Source: Flavobacteriaceae bacterium (GTDB taxonomy: Bacteria; Bacteroidota; Bacteroidia; Flavobacteriales; Flavobacteriaceae). From it: a stretch of 64,000 nt of DNA. The position numbers were made by a program, and so were the translations under genes. The notes below the pieces were generated by a model. It saw only the letters and a program-made list of their open reading frames with translations. It was not told the DNA's origin and searched no databases. This document shows, in pieces, positions 8,515 to 17,066 of the stretch. The stretch spans positions 124,001 to 188,000 of the forward strand of contig JABXHN010000010.1 of the NCBI GenBank assembly GCA_013373635.1, written 5' to 3'. Position 1 is the first letter of the stretch; the number at the start of each line of letters is the position of its first letter.

Positions 8515-9267
8515 TTATTTAAAGAATAAGAGTACCGCTCCAATCGCAGTAAGAATTAAGATCATCTTTCTAAAGAAATCATCGGTAAATTTTTTAACTA
8601 GAAAAATTCCACTGAGTAGACCGGCAATAACTGCAGGTAACAAATAGAGGTAGACTTCAAAAGTTTCAACAGTAACGGTTTTCCACACAAAAACGTGAAA
8701 AGGAAGTTTAAACAAATTGATAAAGAAAAACAACCAGGCGGCAGTTCCAATAAATTCATTCTTTGGAAGCCTCATGGCTAAAAAGAAAATGTTCGAAAAA
8801 GCACCTGCTAAGTTTCCGATCATGGTGGTAACTCCTGCCATAGTTCCTGTAAAACCCGCAAAGGACCAATGTGTTGGAACCTTTCGATCTTTTTTGCCCC
8901 ACCACCACAACATCAACACTGTGAGAAGAATAATTATAGCCATGGTGATTTGAAAGATGCGTTCTGGTAGATCTTTTCCAACGAAGACACCTATGAGAAC
9001 TCCGAGCATCATCCATGGGAGAAATCTTCTTAGGTATACCCATTTGGTGTGTCGGTGATAGTAAAAGATTGCAAAGATGTCTCCAGTGATCAGTAAGGGC
9101 ATCAGTGCTCCAGTCGAAGATTTTGCTCCGAATGCGAAGGCCATCAAGGTGACGATAAGTACTGCAATTCCTTTCACACCTGCCTTAGAGACACCGAGAA
9201 TGTACGCTCCTAGAAAAGCAGCGACAAATTGCTCTAAGTTGAGATTGACGTAGTTTAGAAAGTCCAT
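8515..9267 (-). CDS. Sulfite exporter TauE/SafE family permease
   Basis: A 250-residue integral membrane protein with about eight hydrophobic segments arranged as two similar halves. It has the family pattern G-A-Y-I-L-G-V-S-K-A-G-V-K-G near the N-terminus (about 20-33) and a second related segment, T-M-A-G-V-T-T-M-I-G-N-L-A-G-A (about 141-155). Members export sulfite, sulfoacetate or other organic anions, and some have been linked to metal or thiosulfate traffic. A -7 box sits 4 bp before the ATG, which suggests a leaderless transcript that continues into the TonB receptor gene 16 bp downstream. Confidence 0.92.
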   Translation of the reverse strand: MDFLNYVNLNLEQFVAAFLGAYILGVSKAGVKGIAVLIVTLMAFAFGAKSSTGALMPLLITGDIFAIFYYHRHTKWVYLRRFLPWMMLGVLIGVFVGKDLPERIFQITMAIIILLTVLMLWWWGKKDRKVPTHWSFAGFTGTMAGVTTMIGNLAGAFSNIFFLAMRLPKNEFIGTAAWLFFFINLFKLPFHVFVWKTVTVETFEVYLYLLPAVIAGLLSGIFLVKKFTDDFFRKMILILTAIGAVLLFFK

Positions 9268-9271
9268 TTTT

Positions 9272-9279
9272 CAAAGGTA
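9272..9279 (-). promoter_or_regulatory. -7 box of TauE/SafE gene promoter
   Basis: On the minus strand the sequence is TACCTTTG, a full match to the Bacteroidota -7 element TAnnTTTG. It ends 4 bp before the ATG at 9267. No clear TTG was found at the usual -33 distance. Confidence 0.5.
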
Positions 9280-9344
9280 CATAAAGCAATTCATTAGAAA
9301 TAAAATAATATATTTAAGACTTAAAACCAACAAACCCTCTCTCT

Positions 9345-11135
9345 ATGCAATTAGCAACAATTGATTATCTCATTATTTTTGGCTTTTTTGCCATCGTTCT
9401 CGGAGTTGGACTTTACGTTTCAAAATCATCCGGAAAGGACACTTCTGAATTCTTTTTATCGGGAAGGAGTATGCCCTGGTGGCTACTCGGATTCTCAATG
9501 GTAGCAACCACATTTTCTACCGACACCCCTAACCTTGTAACGGATATTGTAAGAACCAATGGCGTTTCAGGAAACTGGGTATGGTGGGCCTTTTTAATCA
9601 CAGGTCTTTTGACCGTATTTGTCTATGCAAAACTCTGGAGAAGATCCGATGTGAATACAGACATGGAATTTTACGAACTTCGATACGGAGGGAAGGCAGC
9701 GCGTTTTTTAAGATGGTTTAGAGCCTTCTATTTAGGAGTGCTTTTTAACATCATGGCTATGTCAGCTGTTACACTAGCAGCTATAAAAATTGGTCAAGTG
9801 ATGTTGGGACTAAGCCCTGTAGAAACTGTTGTTATTGCAGGATCTATCACGATGATTTTTAGTGCCGTTGGCGGGTTTAAAGGAGTGGTTTACACCGACT
9901 TTATACTCTTCTTTGTGGCTATGGGAGGCGCTATAGGAGCAGCCTATTATTTAGTGAATATTCCTGAAGTTGGAGGTTTATCTAATTTAATGGCTCAGTC
10001 AAATGTGACGGATAAGCTTTCTATTTTACCTGATATGAACGACACAGAAAGCCTAATCATGCTTTTGATTATTCCTCTTGCTGTACAGTGGTGGTCTGCT
10101 TGGTACCCAGGTGCTGAACCAGGAGGTGGAGGTTATATCGCTCAGCGTATGTTGGCTGCAAAAGATGAAAATCACGCGATTGGAGCCACCTTCTTCTTCA
10201 ATATTATGCATTACGCATTAAGACCTTGGCCATGGATTTTAGTGGCTTTGGCATCCTTAGTAGTGTATCCAGATATAGCTAGTATTCAAGCGGCCTTTCC
10301 AAATGTAGAAGCCGGAAAATTAGGACACGATTTAGCTTATTCTGCAATGCTCACCAAATTGCCAGCTGGATTACTAGGATTGGTATTGGCATCTCTAGGA
10401 GCGGCCTATATGTCTACACTTTCTACCCATTTAAACTGGGGAGCTTCATATATTGTCAACGACGTATACAGACTCAACTTTGGAAAAAATTCTTCTGAAA
10501 AACACTTGGTTTTAGTAGGTAGAATTGCAACAGTATTACTGATGGTTTTTTCTGCTTTATTTGCCCTAGTGTTACAAAATGCTTTACAACTTTTTGACAT
10601 CATTTTAATGTTTGGAGCAGGAACAGGACTGATCTTTATCCTGCGTTGGTTTTGGTGGAGAATTAATGCCTGGAGTGAGTTGTCTGCGATGGTTTCCTCT
10701 GGAATTATTTCCATTCTTCTCAATTTCACCTCCCTAGGGACATTGCTTTTTGCTGCAGAAGGTGGAGTCTTCCCTTCTTGGTTTAAATTTCCATTTGTTG
10801 TTTTGATTACCACAATTGTTTGGATAGCGGTTACCTATGCTACTCCAAAAGAAACAGATGTAACTCTTCAGAAATTCTACGATAAAATCAAACCAGGAGG
10901 TCCAGGTTGGAAAAAACAAGCAGCTGCGAGTAGTTCTTCAGATAAAAAATGGACTGTTCCATCAGGTATCTTAGCGGCATTACTCAGCGCTGTTCTCATC
11001 TATTCTGTGATGTTTTCTGTAGGTAATTTAATCTATGGAAACACGACAAAAGCCTTTAGTCTATTTGCTCTAGCCTTAGCAATGCTTATCTGGTTATTGC
11101 GTGTGTGGAAAAAACTGAAGAAGGACGTTTTTTAA
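9345..11135 (+). CDS. Sodium:solute symporter family protein
   Basis: A 596-residue polytopic protein of the SSS (SLC5-like) family. The N-terminus I-D-Y-L-I-I-F-G-F-F and the segment S-S-G-K-D-T-S-E-F-F-L-S-G-R-S-M-P-W-W (about 28-46) are characteristic. About thirteen or more hydrophobic helices follow, with the sodium-site-like region A-S-L-G-A-A-Y-M-S-T-L-S-T-H-L-N-W-G around 350-367. It resembles Bacteroidota transporters often called sodium:sugar or sodium:proline symporters; the substrate cannot be inferred. It ends 6 bp from the convergent DUF2007 gene. Confidence 0.95.
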   Translation: MQLATIDYLIIFGFFAIVLGVGLYVSKSSGKDTSEFFLSGRSMPWWLLGFSMVATTFSTDTPNLVTDIVRTNGVSGNWVWWAFLITGLLTVFVYAKLWRRSDVNTDMEFYELRYGGKAARFLRWFRAFYLGVLFNIMAMSAVTLAAIKIGQVMLGLSPVETVVIAGSITMIFSAVGGFKGVVYTDFILFFVAMGGAIGAAYYLVNIPEVGGLSNLMAQSNVTDKLSILPDMNDTESLIMLLIIPLAVQWWSAWYPGAEPGGGGYIAQRMLAAKDENHAIGATFFFNIMHYALRPWPWILVALASLVVYPDIASIQAAFPNVEAGKLGHDLAYSAMLTKLPAGLLGLVLASLGAAYMSTLSTHLNWGASYIVNDVYRLNFGKNSSEKHLVLVGRIATVLLMVFSALFALVLQNALQLFDIILMFGAGTGLIFILRWFWWRINAWSELSAMVSSGIISILLNFTSLGTLLFAAEGGVFPSWFKFPFVVLITTIVWIAVTYATPKETDVTLQKFYDKIKPGGPGWKKQAAASSSSDKKWTVPSGILAALLSAVLIYSVMFSVGNLIYGNTTKAFSLFALALAMLIWLLRVWKKLKKDVF

Positions 11136-11141
11136 AAGAAT

Positions 11142-11363
11142 TTAAGCTTCTTTATTACTCTGAAATTCCTTGAGAATTTCTTTTGCTCTCTCGAGATCAT
11201 CTTCTTTGACCATTAGTTGAACGATATCGCCTCCGTAGAATCCTGCAAGGACTCCGGAGGTGGCTCGGTCTTTATCTAAAGGGAAAATACCTTCTTCTTG
11301 AAGCAAGCCTTTTAAAAGCATAACTTCGATGGAAGACCCTGAAAAAAGCAATTGGTAACTCAT
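11142..11363 (-). CDS. DUF2007 family protein
   Basis: A 73-residue protein with the DUF2007 layout: a beta strand (Y-Q-L-L-F-S-G), a helix (I-E-V-M-L-L-K-G-L-L-Q-E-E-G-I), and a C-terminal V-Q-L-M-V-K-E-D-D-L-E-R-A-K-E-I-L. The fold resembles small ACT- or PII-like domains, and the family is labelled putative signal transducing proteins, but no function is established. It is 1 bp downstream of the riboflavin synthase gene and probably cotranscribed with it. Confidence 0.88.
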   Translation of the reverse strand: MSYQLLFSGSSIEVMLLKGLLQEEGIFPLDKDRATSGVLAGFYGGDIVQLMVKEDDLERAKEILKEFQSNKEA

Positions 11364-11364
11364 C

Positions 11365-11958
11365 TTATTTTTTTAAAAGGTTCATATAACGAGCGACGTA
11401 TTTTCCGAGAACGTCAAACTCAAGGTTGACTCTTGTGCCCACCTGGTATTGGTTAAAACGGGTATTCTCAAAAGTATAAGGGATGATGGCTACTGAAAAA
11501 CCGTTGTCGGTTGCGTCTACAACTGTTAAACTCGTTCCATCAACAGTGATGGATCCTTTTTCGATCGTGGTATTTCCAGTTGAGGCATCATAACTAAAAC
11601 TAAAGCGCCATGAGCCGTCTTCCTCTACTATTTTTTCACAAACTCCAACTTGATCGACGTGTCCTTGAACAATGTGTCCATCCAAACGGCTCCCCATAAT
11701 CATGGCGCGTTCTAAGTTGATCTGGTCACCGACTTTCAAATCTCCGAGATTTGTTTTGTTAAGCGTTTCAGCGATTGCTGTTACTTTATAAGTATTTTGA
11801 TCGCATTCCACTACAGTAAGACAGACGCCATTGTGAGCAACACTTTGATCAACTTGAAGTTCAGCGGCTAAAGGACTTGTAATAGTAAAGTGGATATTCC
11901 CAGCGTCTTGCTCTATTTTAGAGAGGCTTCCAAAAGTTTCAATGATCCCTGTAAACAT
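11365..11958 (-). CDS. ribE: Riboflavin synthase, alpha chain
   Basis: Riboflavin synthase converts two 6,7-dimethyl-8-ribityllumazine molecules to riboflavin in the cytoplasm. The 197-residue length, the N-terminal M-F-T-G-I-I-E and two tandem lumazine-binding repeats are diagnostic. The repeats show H-N-G-V-C-L-T-V (about 42-49) and V-D-G-T-S-L-T-V (about 138-145), and S-R-L-D-G-H-I-V-Q-G-H-V-D follows the first domain. No other rib gene is in the window. Its promoter region is shared, divergently, with pdxA. Confidence 0.97.
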   Translation of the reverse strand: MFTGIIETFGSLSKIEQDAGNIHFTITSPLAAELQVDQSVAHNGVCLTVVECDQNTYKVTAIAETLNKTNLGDLKVGDQINLERAMIMGSRLDGHIVQGHVDQVGVCEKIVEEDGSWRFSFSYDASTGNTTIEKGSITVDGTSLTVVDATDNGFSVAIIPYTFENTRFNQYQVGTRVNLEFDVLGKYVARYMNLLKK

Positions 11959-11988
11959 GTGTCGTTTTTATTAGCTAATTTTACAGCT

Positions 11989-11996
11989 CAAAGTTA
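11989..11996 (-). promoter_or_regulatory. -7 box upstream of ribE
   Basis: On the minus strand the sequence is TAACTTTG, a full match to TAnnTTTG, about 30 bp before the ribE start. A possible -33 TTG lies 23 bp further upstream. It lies in the 58-bp divergent region shared with pdxA. Confidence 0.4.
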
Positions 11997-12016
11997 CTTA
12001 ATAAGCAGCAAACTGT

Positions 12017-13078
12017 ATGCAAGAAGCAAAAAAAATAAAAGTAGGGATCTCCATAGGGGATCTCAATGGTATTGGATGTGAACTGGTTCTAAAGACCTTT
12101 TTAGACCCCAGAATGTTGGAGTTGTGTACACCTGTAGTTTTTGCTTCCAACAAGTCCATTAGCACTTGGTTAAAACTTCTCAACTATCAAATAAATTTTA
12201 ATGGTGTTGGTACTTCAGAGGAGTCACTTGACGGGAAATTTAATGTGGTTAACGTTTGGAAAGATCAACCAGAAATCACCCCTGGAGTATCAAACCAAAC
12301 CGGAGGCACCTATGCTTTAAAATCACTTCAAGCGGCTGTTAAGGCTCTAAAAAATAACAGTGTCGATGTTCTGGTAACAGCTCCAATAGACAAGAGCAAC
12401 ATACAGTCAGAATCATTTAAATTTCCAGGACATACGGATTATTTAGCTCAAGAATTGGAAGGGAAAAGTTTGATGTTTATGATCTCCTCTAAATTAAGAG
12501 TTGGACTTTTAACGGATCACATTCCCATTAAATCGATTAGCGATCACATTACCCCTGAGCTCATCGTCGAAAAAGTAACCACCGTTGTAAAAACCCTACA
12601 AAGGGATTTTGGGATATCAAAGCCTAAAATCGCCTTATTGGGAATCAATCCGCATAGTGGCGATCAAGGAGTTATTGGTAGTGAAGACGATCAAACCTTA
12701 AAGCCTACCATAGTAAAATTACAAGAAGAAGGGAATATGGTCTTTGGACCCTATGCTGCTGATGGATTTTTTGGTTCTGAAAACTACAAGAATTTTGATG
12801 CGATATTGGCAGCTTATCACGACCAGGGATTGATTCCTTTTAAAACGCTTTCGTTTGGTCAAGGGGTTAACTACACAGCTGGCTTGTCTAAGATTCGAAC
12901 TTCTCCCGATCACGGGACTGCATTTGATATAGCCGGTAAAGGAATTGCGAACGAACACTCTTTTAAAGAAGCTATTTTTTTGGCCATCCAATTGTACAAA
13001 GACCGTAGTCAGTACGATGAATTGACTTCAAACCCTTTAGAAAAGGTCAATTTGAAGAATATGAAAAGAAAGAATTAA
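12017..13078 (+). CDS. pdxA: 4-hydroxythreonine-4-phosphate dehydrogenase
   Basis: PdxA oxidises 4-phosphohydroxy-L-threonine, a step in the deoxyxylulose 5-phosphate-independent part of pyridoxal phosphate synthesis. The 353-residue protein has G-I-S-I-G-D-L-N-G-I-G near the N-terminus and T-A-P-I-D-K (121-126). The metal-binding histidines fall at His168 (L-T-D-H), His213 (N-P-H-S-G-D) and His268 (A-Y-H-D-Q-G), almost the same spacing as His166/211/266 of the E. coli enzyme. The motif S-P-D-H-G-T-A-F-D is also present. Start is the ATG at 12017; the gene is divergent from ribE. Confidence 0.97.
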   Translation: MQEAKKIKVGISIGDLNGIGCELVLKTFLDPRMLELCTPVVFASNKSISTWLKLLNYQINFNGVGTSEESLDGKFNVVNVWKDQPEITPGVSNQTGGTYALKSLQAAVKALKNNSVDVLVTAPIDKSNIQSESFKFPGHTDYLAQELEGKSLMFMISSKLRVGLLTDHIPIKSISDHITPELIVEKVTTVVKTLQRDFGISKPKIALLGINPHSGDQGVIGSEDDQTLKPTIVKLQEEGNMVFGPYAADGFFGSENYKNFDAILAAYHDQGLIPFKTLSFGQGVNYTAGLSKIRTSPDHGTAFDIAGKGIANEHSFKEAIFLAIQLYKDRSQYDELTSNPLEKVNLKNMKRKN

Positions 13079-13126
13079 AACCGCTTTTTAAAGGAGGATT
13101 ATTCTGCTAATATTTTTGTTAATAAA

Positions 13127-13156
13127 TTGTTTATTAATATAATAATAGTATCTTTG
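13127..13156 (+). promoter_or_regulatory. Consensus promoter for YceD-rpmF operon
   Basis: TTG at 13127-13129, a 19-bp spacer and TATCTTTG at 13149-13156 match the Bacteroidota vegetative promoter exactly. Predicted transcription starts about 13162, leaving a leader of about 40 nt before the ATG at 13202. Confidence 0.8.
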
Positions 13157-13201
13157 CACCCGCCTTTTAGGTAAATTGTGAACGTTTCAATCACTCGCAA
13201 A

Positions 13202-13744
13202 ATGAAAAATAAGGAGTTTGACATTCCTTTTACAGGATTAAAGCAGGGGAAACACGAGTTTGAATACGCGATCGATAATTCGTTCTTTGAGGACTTTAAC
13301 TATGATGAGTTTAACAGTGCCAATCTTAAGGTTGAGCTGATTTTAAACAAACTGAGCAGCTTTATGGAAGCTGAGATTAAAACTAGCGGAAGTGTCAATG
13401 TCAATTGTGACTTAACGGACATCCCTTTTGATCTTCAAATCCAAGCTGAATTAGATTTAGTGATTAAATTTGGAGATGAGTACGATGACGAAAATGAATC
13501 GTTATTAATTATTCCACATCACGATCACAAAATTAATCTCTCACAGTATTTCTATGAGATGTCAGTTTTAGCAGTTCCACTCAAGAGGGTTCATCCAGGA
13601 GTAGAAGACGGTAGTCTATCGTCACCAGCTTTGGAATTGTTGGAAGAGTTATCGGTTAAAGAACTAAAAGAAGAATCAAAAGAAGATCATACGGATCCTA
13701 GATGGGATGCATTAAAAAAGTTAAAAACGGATAAAAATAAGTAA
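13202..13744 (+). CDS. YceD/DUF177 family protein
   Basis: The 180-residue protein belongs to the YceD (DUF177) family, which is almost always encoded just before rpmF and is linked to ribosomal RNA or large-subunit metabolism. I choose the ATG at 13202 ([16 protein letters not shown]) rather than the GTG at 13178, because family members in Flavobacteriaceae begin at this point. Acidic residues dominate, and the usual central strand V-N-V-N-C-D-L-T is present. It lies 2 bp before rpmF and shares its promoter. Confidence 0.9.
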   Translation: MKNKEFDIPFTGLKQGKHEFEYAIDNSFFEDFNYDEFNSANLKVELILNKLSSFMEAEIKTSGSVNVNCDLTDIPFDLQIQAELDLVIKFGDEYDDENESLLIIPHHDHKINLSQYFYEMSVLAVPLKRVHPGVEDGSLSSPALELLEELSVKELKEESKEDHTDPRWDALKKLKTDKNK

Positions 13745-13746
13745 CA

Positions 13747-13944
13747 ATGGCACATCCAAAGAGAAAAATATCAAAAACGAGAAGAGACAAGAGAAGAACT
13801 CATTACAAAGCGACTGCGCCAACAATTGCTAAGGATCCAACTACTGGAGAATTACACCTTTACCACAGAGCGCACTGGCACGAAGGAAAACTTTATTACA
13901 GAGGTCAAGTATTGATTGATCAAACTGAAGAAGTTTCAGCATAA
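13747..13944 (+). CDS. rpmF: 50S ribosomal protein L32
   Basis: The 65-residue basic protein begins [17 protein letters not shown], the signature of L32, and is a component of the large ribosomal subunit. The zinc-binding cysteines found in some bacteria are absent (H-L-Y-H-R-A-H-W-H instead), as is common in Bacteroidota. It follows the YceD gene by 2 bp and ends before a strong terminator. Confidence 0.97.
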   Translation: MAHPKRKISKTRRDKRRTHYKATAPTIAKDPTTGELHLYHRAHWHEGKLYYRGQVLIDQTEEVSA

Positions 13945-13972
13945 GTCGTTATATCGCATTTAACTATAGATT

Positions 13973-14000
13973 ACTCTCACCTTCAAGTGAGAGTTTTTTT
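13973..14000 (+). terminator. Intrinsic terminator after rpmF
   Basis: A perfect 8-bp stem, ACTCTCAC (13973-13980) with GTGAGAGT (13987-13994), loop CTTCAA, followed by a run of T to 14000. Confidence 0.9.
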
Positions 14001-14105
14001 GTTAAAAAAGTCAATAAAAACCGGTATTTTGACTAAAAGTGATCATTTTTTACTAATTTTCACTTTAAATTGGAATTTTTCTCCAAATTTTATCAAATTC
14101 AGACT

Positions 14106-15104
14106 ATGACCAAAACAACAGCTGCTATAACCGCTGTGGGATCTTATATTCCTGATTTTGTGCTTTCCAATGCTTTGTTGGAAACCATGGTTGATACCAA
14201 TGATGAGTGGATTACGACTCGAACTGGTATCAAAGAAAGACGTTTGTTAAAAGACAAAGACAAAGGAACTTCTTATTTGGCAATTCAAGCCGCTAAGGAT
14301 TTAATTGAAAAGAAACAGTTAGATCCTTCTGAAATTGACCTGGTTTTAATAGCAACAGCTACTCCTGACTTAGCTGTGGCCTCTACAGCTGCCTATGTAG
14401 CTTCTAATATTGGAGCAACCAATGCTTTTTCTTATGACCTTCAAGCTGCTTGTTCGAGCTTCCTTTATGGGATGTCTACTGCTTCAGCATATATTGAAAG
14501 TGGTCGCTATAAAAAAGTTTTGCTTATAGGGGCTGATAAGATGTCTTCGATTATTGATTATACCGATAGAGCAACCTGTATTATTTTTGGTGATGGTGCT
14601 GGAGCAGTGCTTTTCGAACCCAATACAGAGGGTTATGGCTATCAGGATGAATATTTGAGAACTGATGGAGTTGGAAGAGATTTTCTAAGGATTGAAGCTG
14701 GAGGATCCCTCTTACCAGCCAGCGAAGAAACCGTAAAAAACAAACAGCATTACGTCTATCAAGATGGAAAAACCGTATTTAAGTTTGCGGTATCCAATAT
14801 GGCTGATGCTGCCGCTAAAATAATGGAGCGCAATAAGCTCACTCATGACGATGTCAATTGGTTAGTGCCACATCAAGCCAATAAGCGAATCATCGATGCA
14901 ACTGCTAATCGAATGGATTTAGCTCCTGAAAAGGTGATGATGAATATTGAGCACTATGGAAATACTACATCGGCTACTTTACCGTTATTATTAGCAGACT
15001 ATGAACAACAATTAAAAAAGGGAGATTCTCTAGTTTTTGCCGCCTTTGGTGGTGGATTTACTTGGGGAGCATCCTATTTAACCTGGGCTTATGACCCCTC
15101 ATAA
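14106..15104 (+). CDS. fabH: Beta-ketoacyl-ACP synthase III
   Basis: FabH condenses an acyl-CoA primer with malonyl-ACP to start fatty acid synthesis. From the ATG at 14106 (an upstream TTG at 14070 adds a 12-residue extension unlike the family) the product has 332 residues. The catalytic triad is visible as Cys116 (Q-A-A-C-S-S), His256 (V-P-H-Q-A-N) and Asn286 (Y-G-N-T-T-S). The C-terminal F-G-G-G-F-T-W-G-A is also typical. The gene is followed by accB and accC, so initiation and malonyl-CoA supply are encoded together, as in many Bacteroidota. Confidence 0.97.
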   Translation: MTKTTAAITAVGSYIPDFVLSNALLETMVDTNDEWITTRTGIKERRLLKDKDKGTSYLAIQAAKDLIEKKQLDPSEIDLVLIATATPDLAVASTAAYVASNIGATNAFSYDLQAACSSFLYGMSTASAYIESGRYKKVLLIGADKMSSIIDYTDRATCIIFGDGAGAVLFEPNTEGYGYQDEYLRTDGVGRDFLRIEAGGSLLPASEETVKNKQHYVYQDGKTVFKFAVSNMADAAAKIMERNKLTHDDVNWLVPHQANKRIIDATANRMDLAPEKVMMNIEHYGNTTSATLPLLLADYEQQLKKGDSLVFAAFGGGFTWGASYLTWAYDPS

Positions 15105-15130
15105 ATTAAAAACAACTAAATCACAATACT

Positions 15131-15610
15131 ATGGATGTTAAAGAAATTCAACAACTGATTAAATTCGTAGCAAAATCTGGAGCAAGTGAAGTAAAACTTG
15201 AGATGGAAGATTGGAAGATTACCATTAAAACGGGATCTGCTCAAAGACCTTCTGATGTTACTTATATACAGCAAGCTCCTGTTGCTGCAGCTCCTGCTGT
15301 AATGCAAGCTGCCGCGCCTGAAGCAGCACCAGCTGCTGCTCCCGAAACTGCTGCGGATGACAACAGCAAATACATCACCGTAAAATCTCCAATTATTGGA
15401 ACTTTTTACAGAAAACCATCTCCAGACAAACCTAATTTTGTTGAGGTTGGATCTTCAATAGCTGAGGGAGACCCACTTTGTGTGATCGAAGCGATGAAGT
15501 TATTCAATGAAATTGAGAGTGAAGTTTCTGGAAAAATTGTCAAAGTATTAGTTGACGATGCTTCACCAGTTGAATTTGATCAACCTTTATTCTTAGTAGA
15601 CCCATCATAG
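15131..15610 (+). CDS. accB: Biotin carboxyl carrier protein of acetyl-CoA carboxylase
   Basis: The 159-residue BCCP carries biotin for acetyl-CoA carboxylase. The N-terminal helical region (1-40) is followed by an Ala/Pro-rich flexible linker (about 49-75) and a C-terminal biotinyl domain with E-A-M-K-L at 120-124, so the biotinylated lysine is Lys123. The domain starts with [10 protein letters not shown]. It lies 26 bp downstream of fabH and 40 bp before accC. Confidence 0.97.
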   Translation: MDVKEIQQLIKFVAKSGASEVKLEMEDWKITIKTGSAQRPSDVTYIQQAPVAAAPAVMQAAAPEAAPAAAPETAADDNSKYITVKSPIIGTFYRKPSPDKPNFVEVGSSIAEGDPLCVIEAMKLFNEIESEVSGKIVKVLVDDASPVEFDQPLFLVDPS

Positions 15611-15650
15611 GGATTTCTAGTAACCAATCTATCAACTAATTAAACGTCTT

Positions 15651-16997
15651 ATGTTTAAAAAAATATTAATTGCCAATAGAGGAGAAATCGCATTGAGGGT
15701 TATTAGAACCTGTCGAGAAATGGGGATTAAGACCGTGGCGGTTTACTCAAAAGCTGACGAAGAGAGTTTGCATGTTCGCTTTGCGGATGAGGCGGTATGT
15801 ATCGGACCAGCACAGAGTAGTGAATCCTACTTAAAGATTCCTAATATCATTGCTGCTGCTGAGATCACCAATGCTGATGCCATTCATCCTGGGTATGGAT
15901 TCTTATCTGAAAACGCCAATTTTTCAAAGATCTGTGCGGAACACAAGATTAAGTTTATCGGAGCTTCTGCCGAGATGATCAATAAAATGGGAGATAAGGC
16001 GACTGCTAAAGAAACCATGAAGAATGCAGGAGTTCCTACGATTCCTGGTTCTGACGGACTTCTTAAAGATGTCAAAGAGGCTAAGAAATTAGCAAAAGAA
16101 ATAGGCTATCCAGTCATGATTAAAGCGACTGCTGGTGGTGGAGGAAAAGGGATGCGTGCCGTTTGGTCTGAAGACAAAATGGAAGCCTTATTTGAATCTG
16201 CAGTACAAGAAGCAACAGCCGCTTTTGGAAATGGAGGTATGTATATGGAAAAACTCATCGAAGAGCCGCGTCATATCGAAATTCAAATTGTAGGTGATCA
16301 AAATGGAAAAGCCTGTCATCTTTCAGAACGCGACTGTTCGATTCAACGTAGACACCAAAAACTGACTGAAGAAACGCCTTCTCCATTTATGACTGATGAG
16401 CTTCGTCAGAAAATGGGAGATGCGGCTGTTCTGGCAGCTGAGTCTATTCAATATGAAGGAGCGGGAACCATTGAATTTTTAGTGGACAAACACCGAAATT
16501 TCTACTTTATGGAGATGAATACGCGTATTCAAGTAGAACATCCTATCACCGAACAAGTGATCGATTACGATTTGATTCGCGAGCAGATTTTAGTAGCTGC
16601 TGGTGTTCCAATTTCAGGAAAAAATTACGTTCCAAAGCTTCACTCTATCGAGTGTAGAATCAACGCGGAAGATCCCTATAACGACTTTAGACCAAGTCCT
16701 GGTAAAATTACCACCCTTCACACTCCTGGAGGGCATGGAATACGCCTAGACACTCACGTCTATAGCGGTTATGTGATTCCTCCACATTACGATTCGATGA
16801 TCGCTAAGTTAATCACTACTGCTCAGACAAGAGAAGAGGCGATTAACAAGATGAAAAGAGCATTGGATGAGTTTGTAATTGAAGGAATAAAAACGACCAT
16901 ACCATTTCATCGACAGCTGATGGATCACCCTGATTATATCGCTGGAAATTACACTACAAAATTCATGGAGAGTTGGGAAATGGAGCCTCAGGCTTAA
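15651..16997 (+). CDS. accC: Biotin carboxylase subunit of acetyl-CoA carboxylase
   Basis: This 448-residue ATP-grasp enzyme carboxylates biotin on AccB using bicarbonate and ATP. The N-terminal [13 protein letters not shown] and the Gly-rich ATP loop A-G-G-G-G-K-G-M (about 160-167) are diagnostic. So are [12 protein letters not shown] and [11 protein letters not shown], which carry metal and bicarbonate-site residues. Length equals the single-subunit bacterial AccC, without fused carrier domain. A terminator follows. Confidence 0.98.
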   Translation: MFKKILIANRGEIALRVIRTCREMGIKTVAVYSKADEESLHVRFADEAVCIGPAQSSESYLKIPNIIAAAEITNADAIHPGYGFLSENANFSKICAEHKIKFIGASAEMINKMGDKATAKETMKNAGVPTIPGSDGLLKDVKEAKKLAKEIGYPVMIKATAGGGGKGMRAVWSEDKMEALFESAVQEATAAFGNGGMYMEKLIEEPRHIEIQIVGDQNGKACHLSERDCSIQRRHQKLTEETPSPFMTDELRQKMGDAAVLAAESIQYEGAGTIEFLVDKHRNFYFMEMNTRIQVEHPITEQVIDYDLIREQILVAAGVPISGKNYVPKLHSIECRINAEDPYNDFRPSPGKITTLHTPGGHGIRLDTHVYSGYVIPPHYDSMIAKLITTAQTREEAINKMKRALDEFVIEGIKTTIPFHRQLMDHPDYIAGNYTTKFMESWEMEPQA

Positions 16998-17018
16998 ACT
17001 CTTTCAATCATCAATTAA

Positions 17019-17053
17019 ACCCCCGTTCTGATCTAGTTCGGGGGTCTTTTTTT
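17019..17053 (+). terminator. Intrinsic terminator after fabH-accB-accC
   Basis: A 7-bp GC-rich stem, ACCCCCG (17019-17025) with CGGGGGT (17039-17045), loop of 13 nt, followed by CTTTTTTT. Confidence 0.9.
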
Positions 17054-17066
17054 GTATATTTAATAC

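Noticed and set aside
8499-8543. Upstream start of the TonB receptor overlapping the TauE/SafE gene.
   Set aside because: The added residues precede and disrupt the signal peptide.
10406-10919. Minus-strand ORFs opposite the sodium:solute symporter gene.
   Set aside because: They are shadows of a strongly conserved membrane protein gene and have no plausible composition or start context.
13178-13201. GTG start for the YceD gene.
   Set aside because: Family members start at M-K-x-x-E-F-x-I-P-F; the GTG adds eight residues close to the predicted transcription start.
14070-14105. N-terminal extension of fabH from a TTG.
   Set aside because: The extension has no counterpart in the FabH family and the ATG at 14106 fits the usual start.
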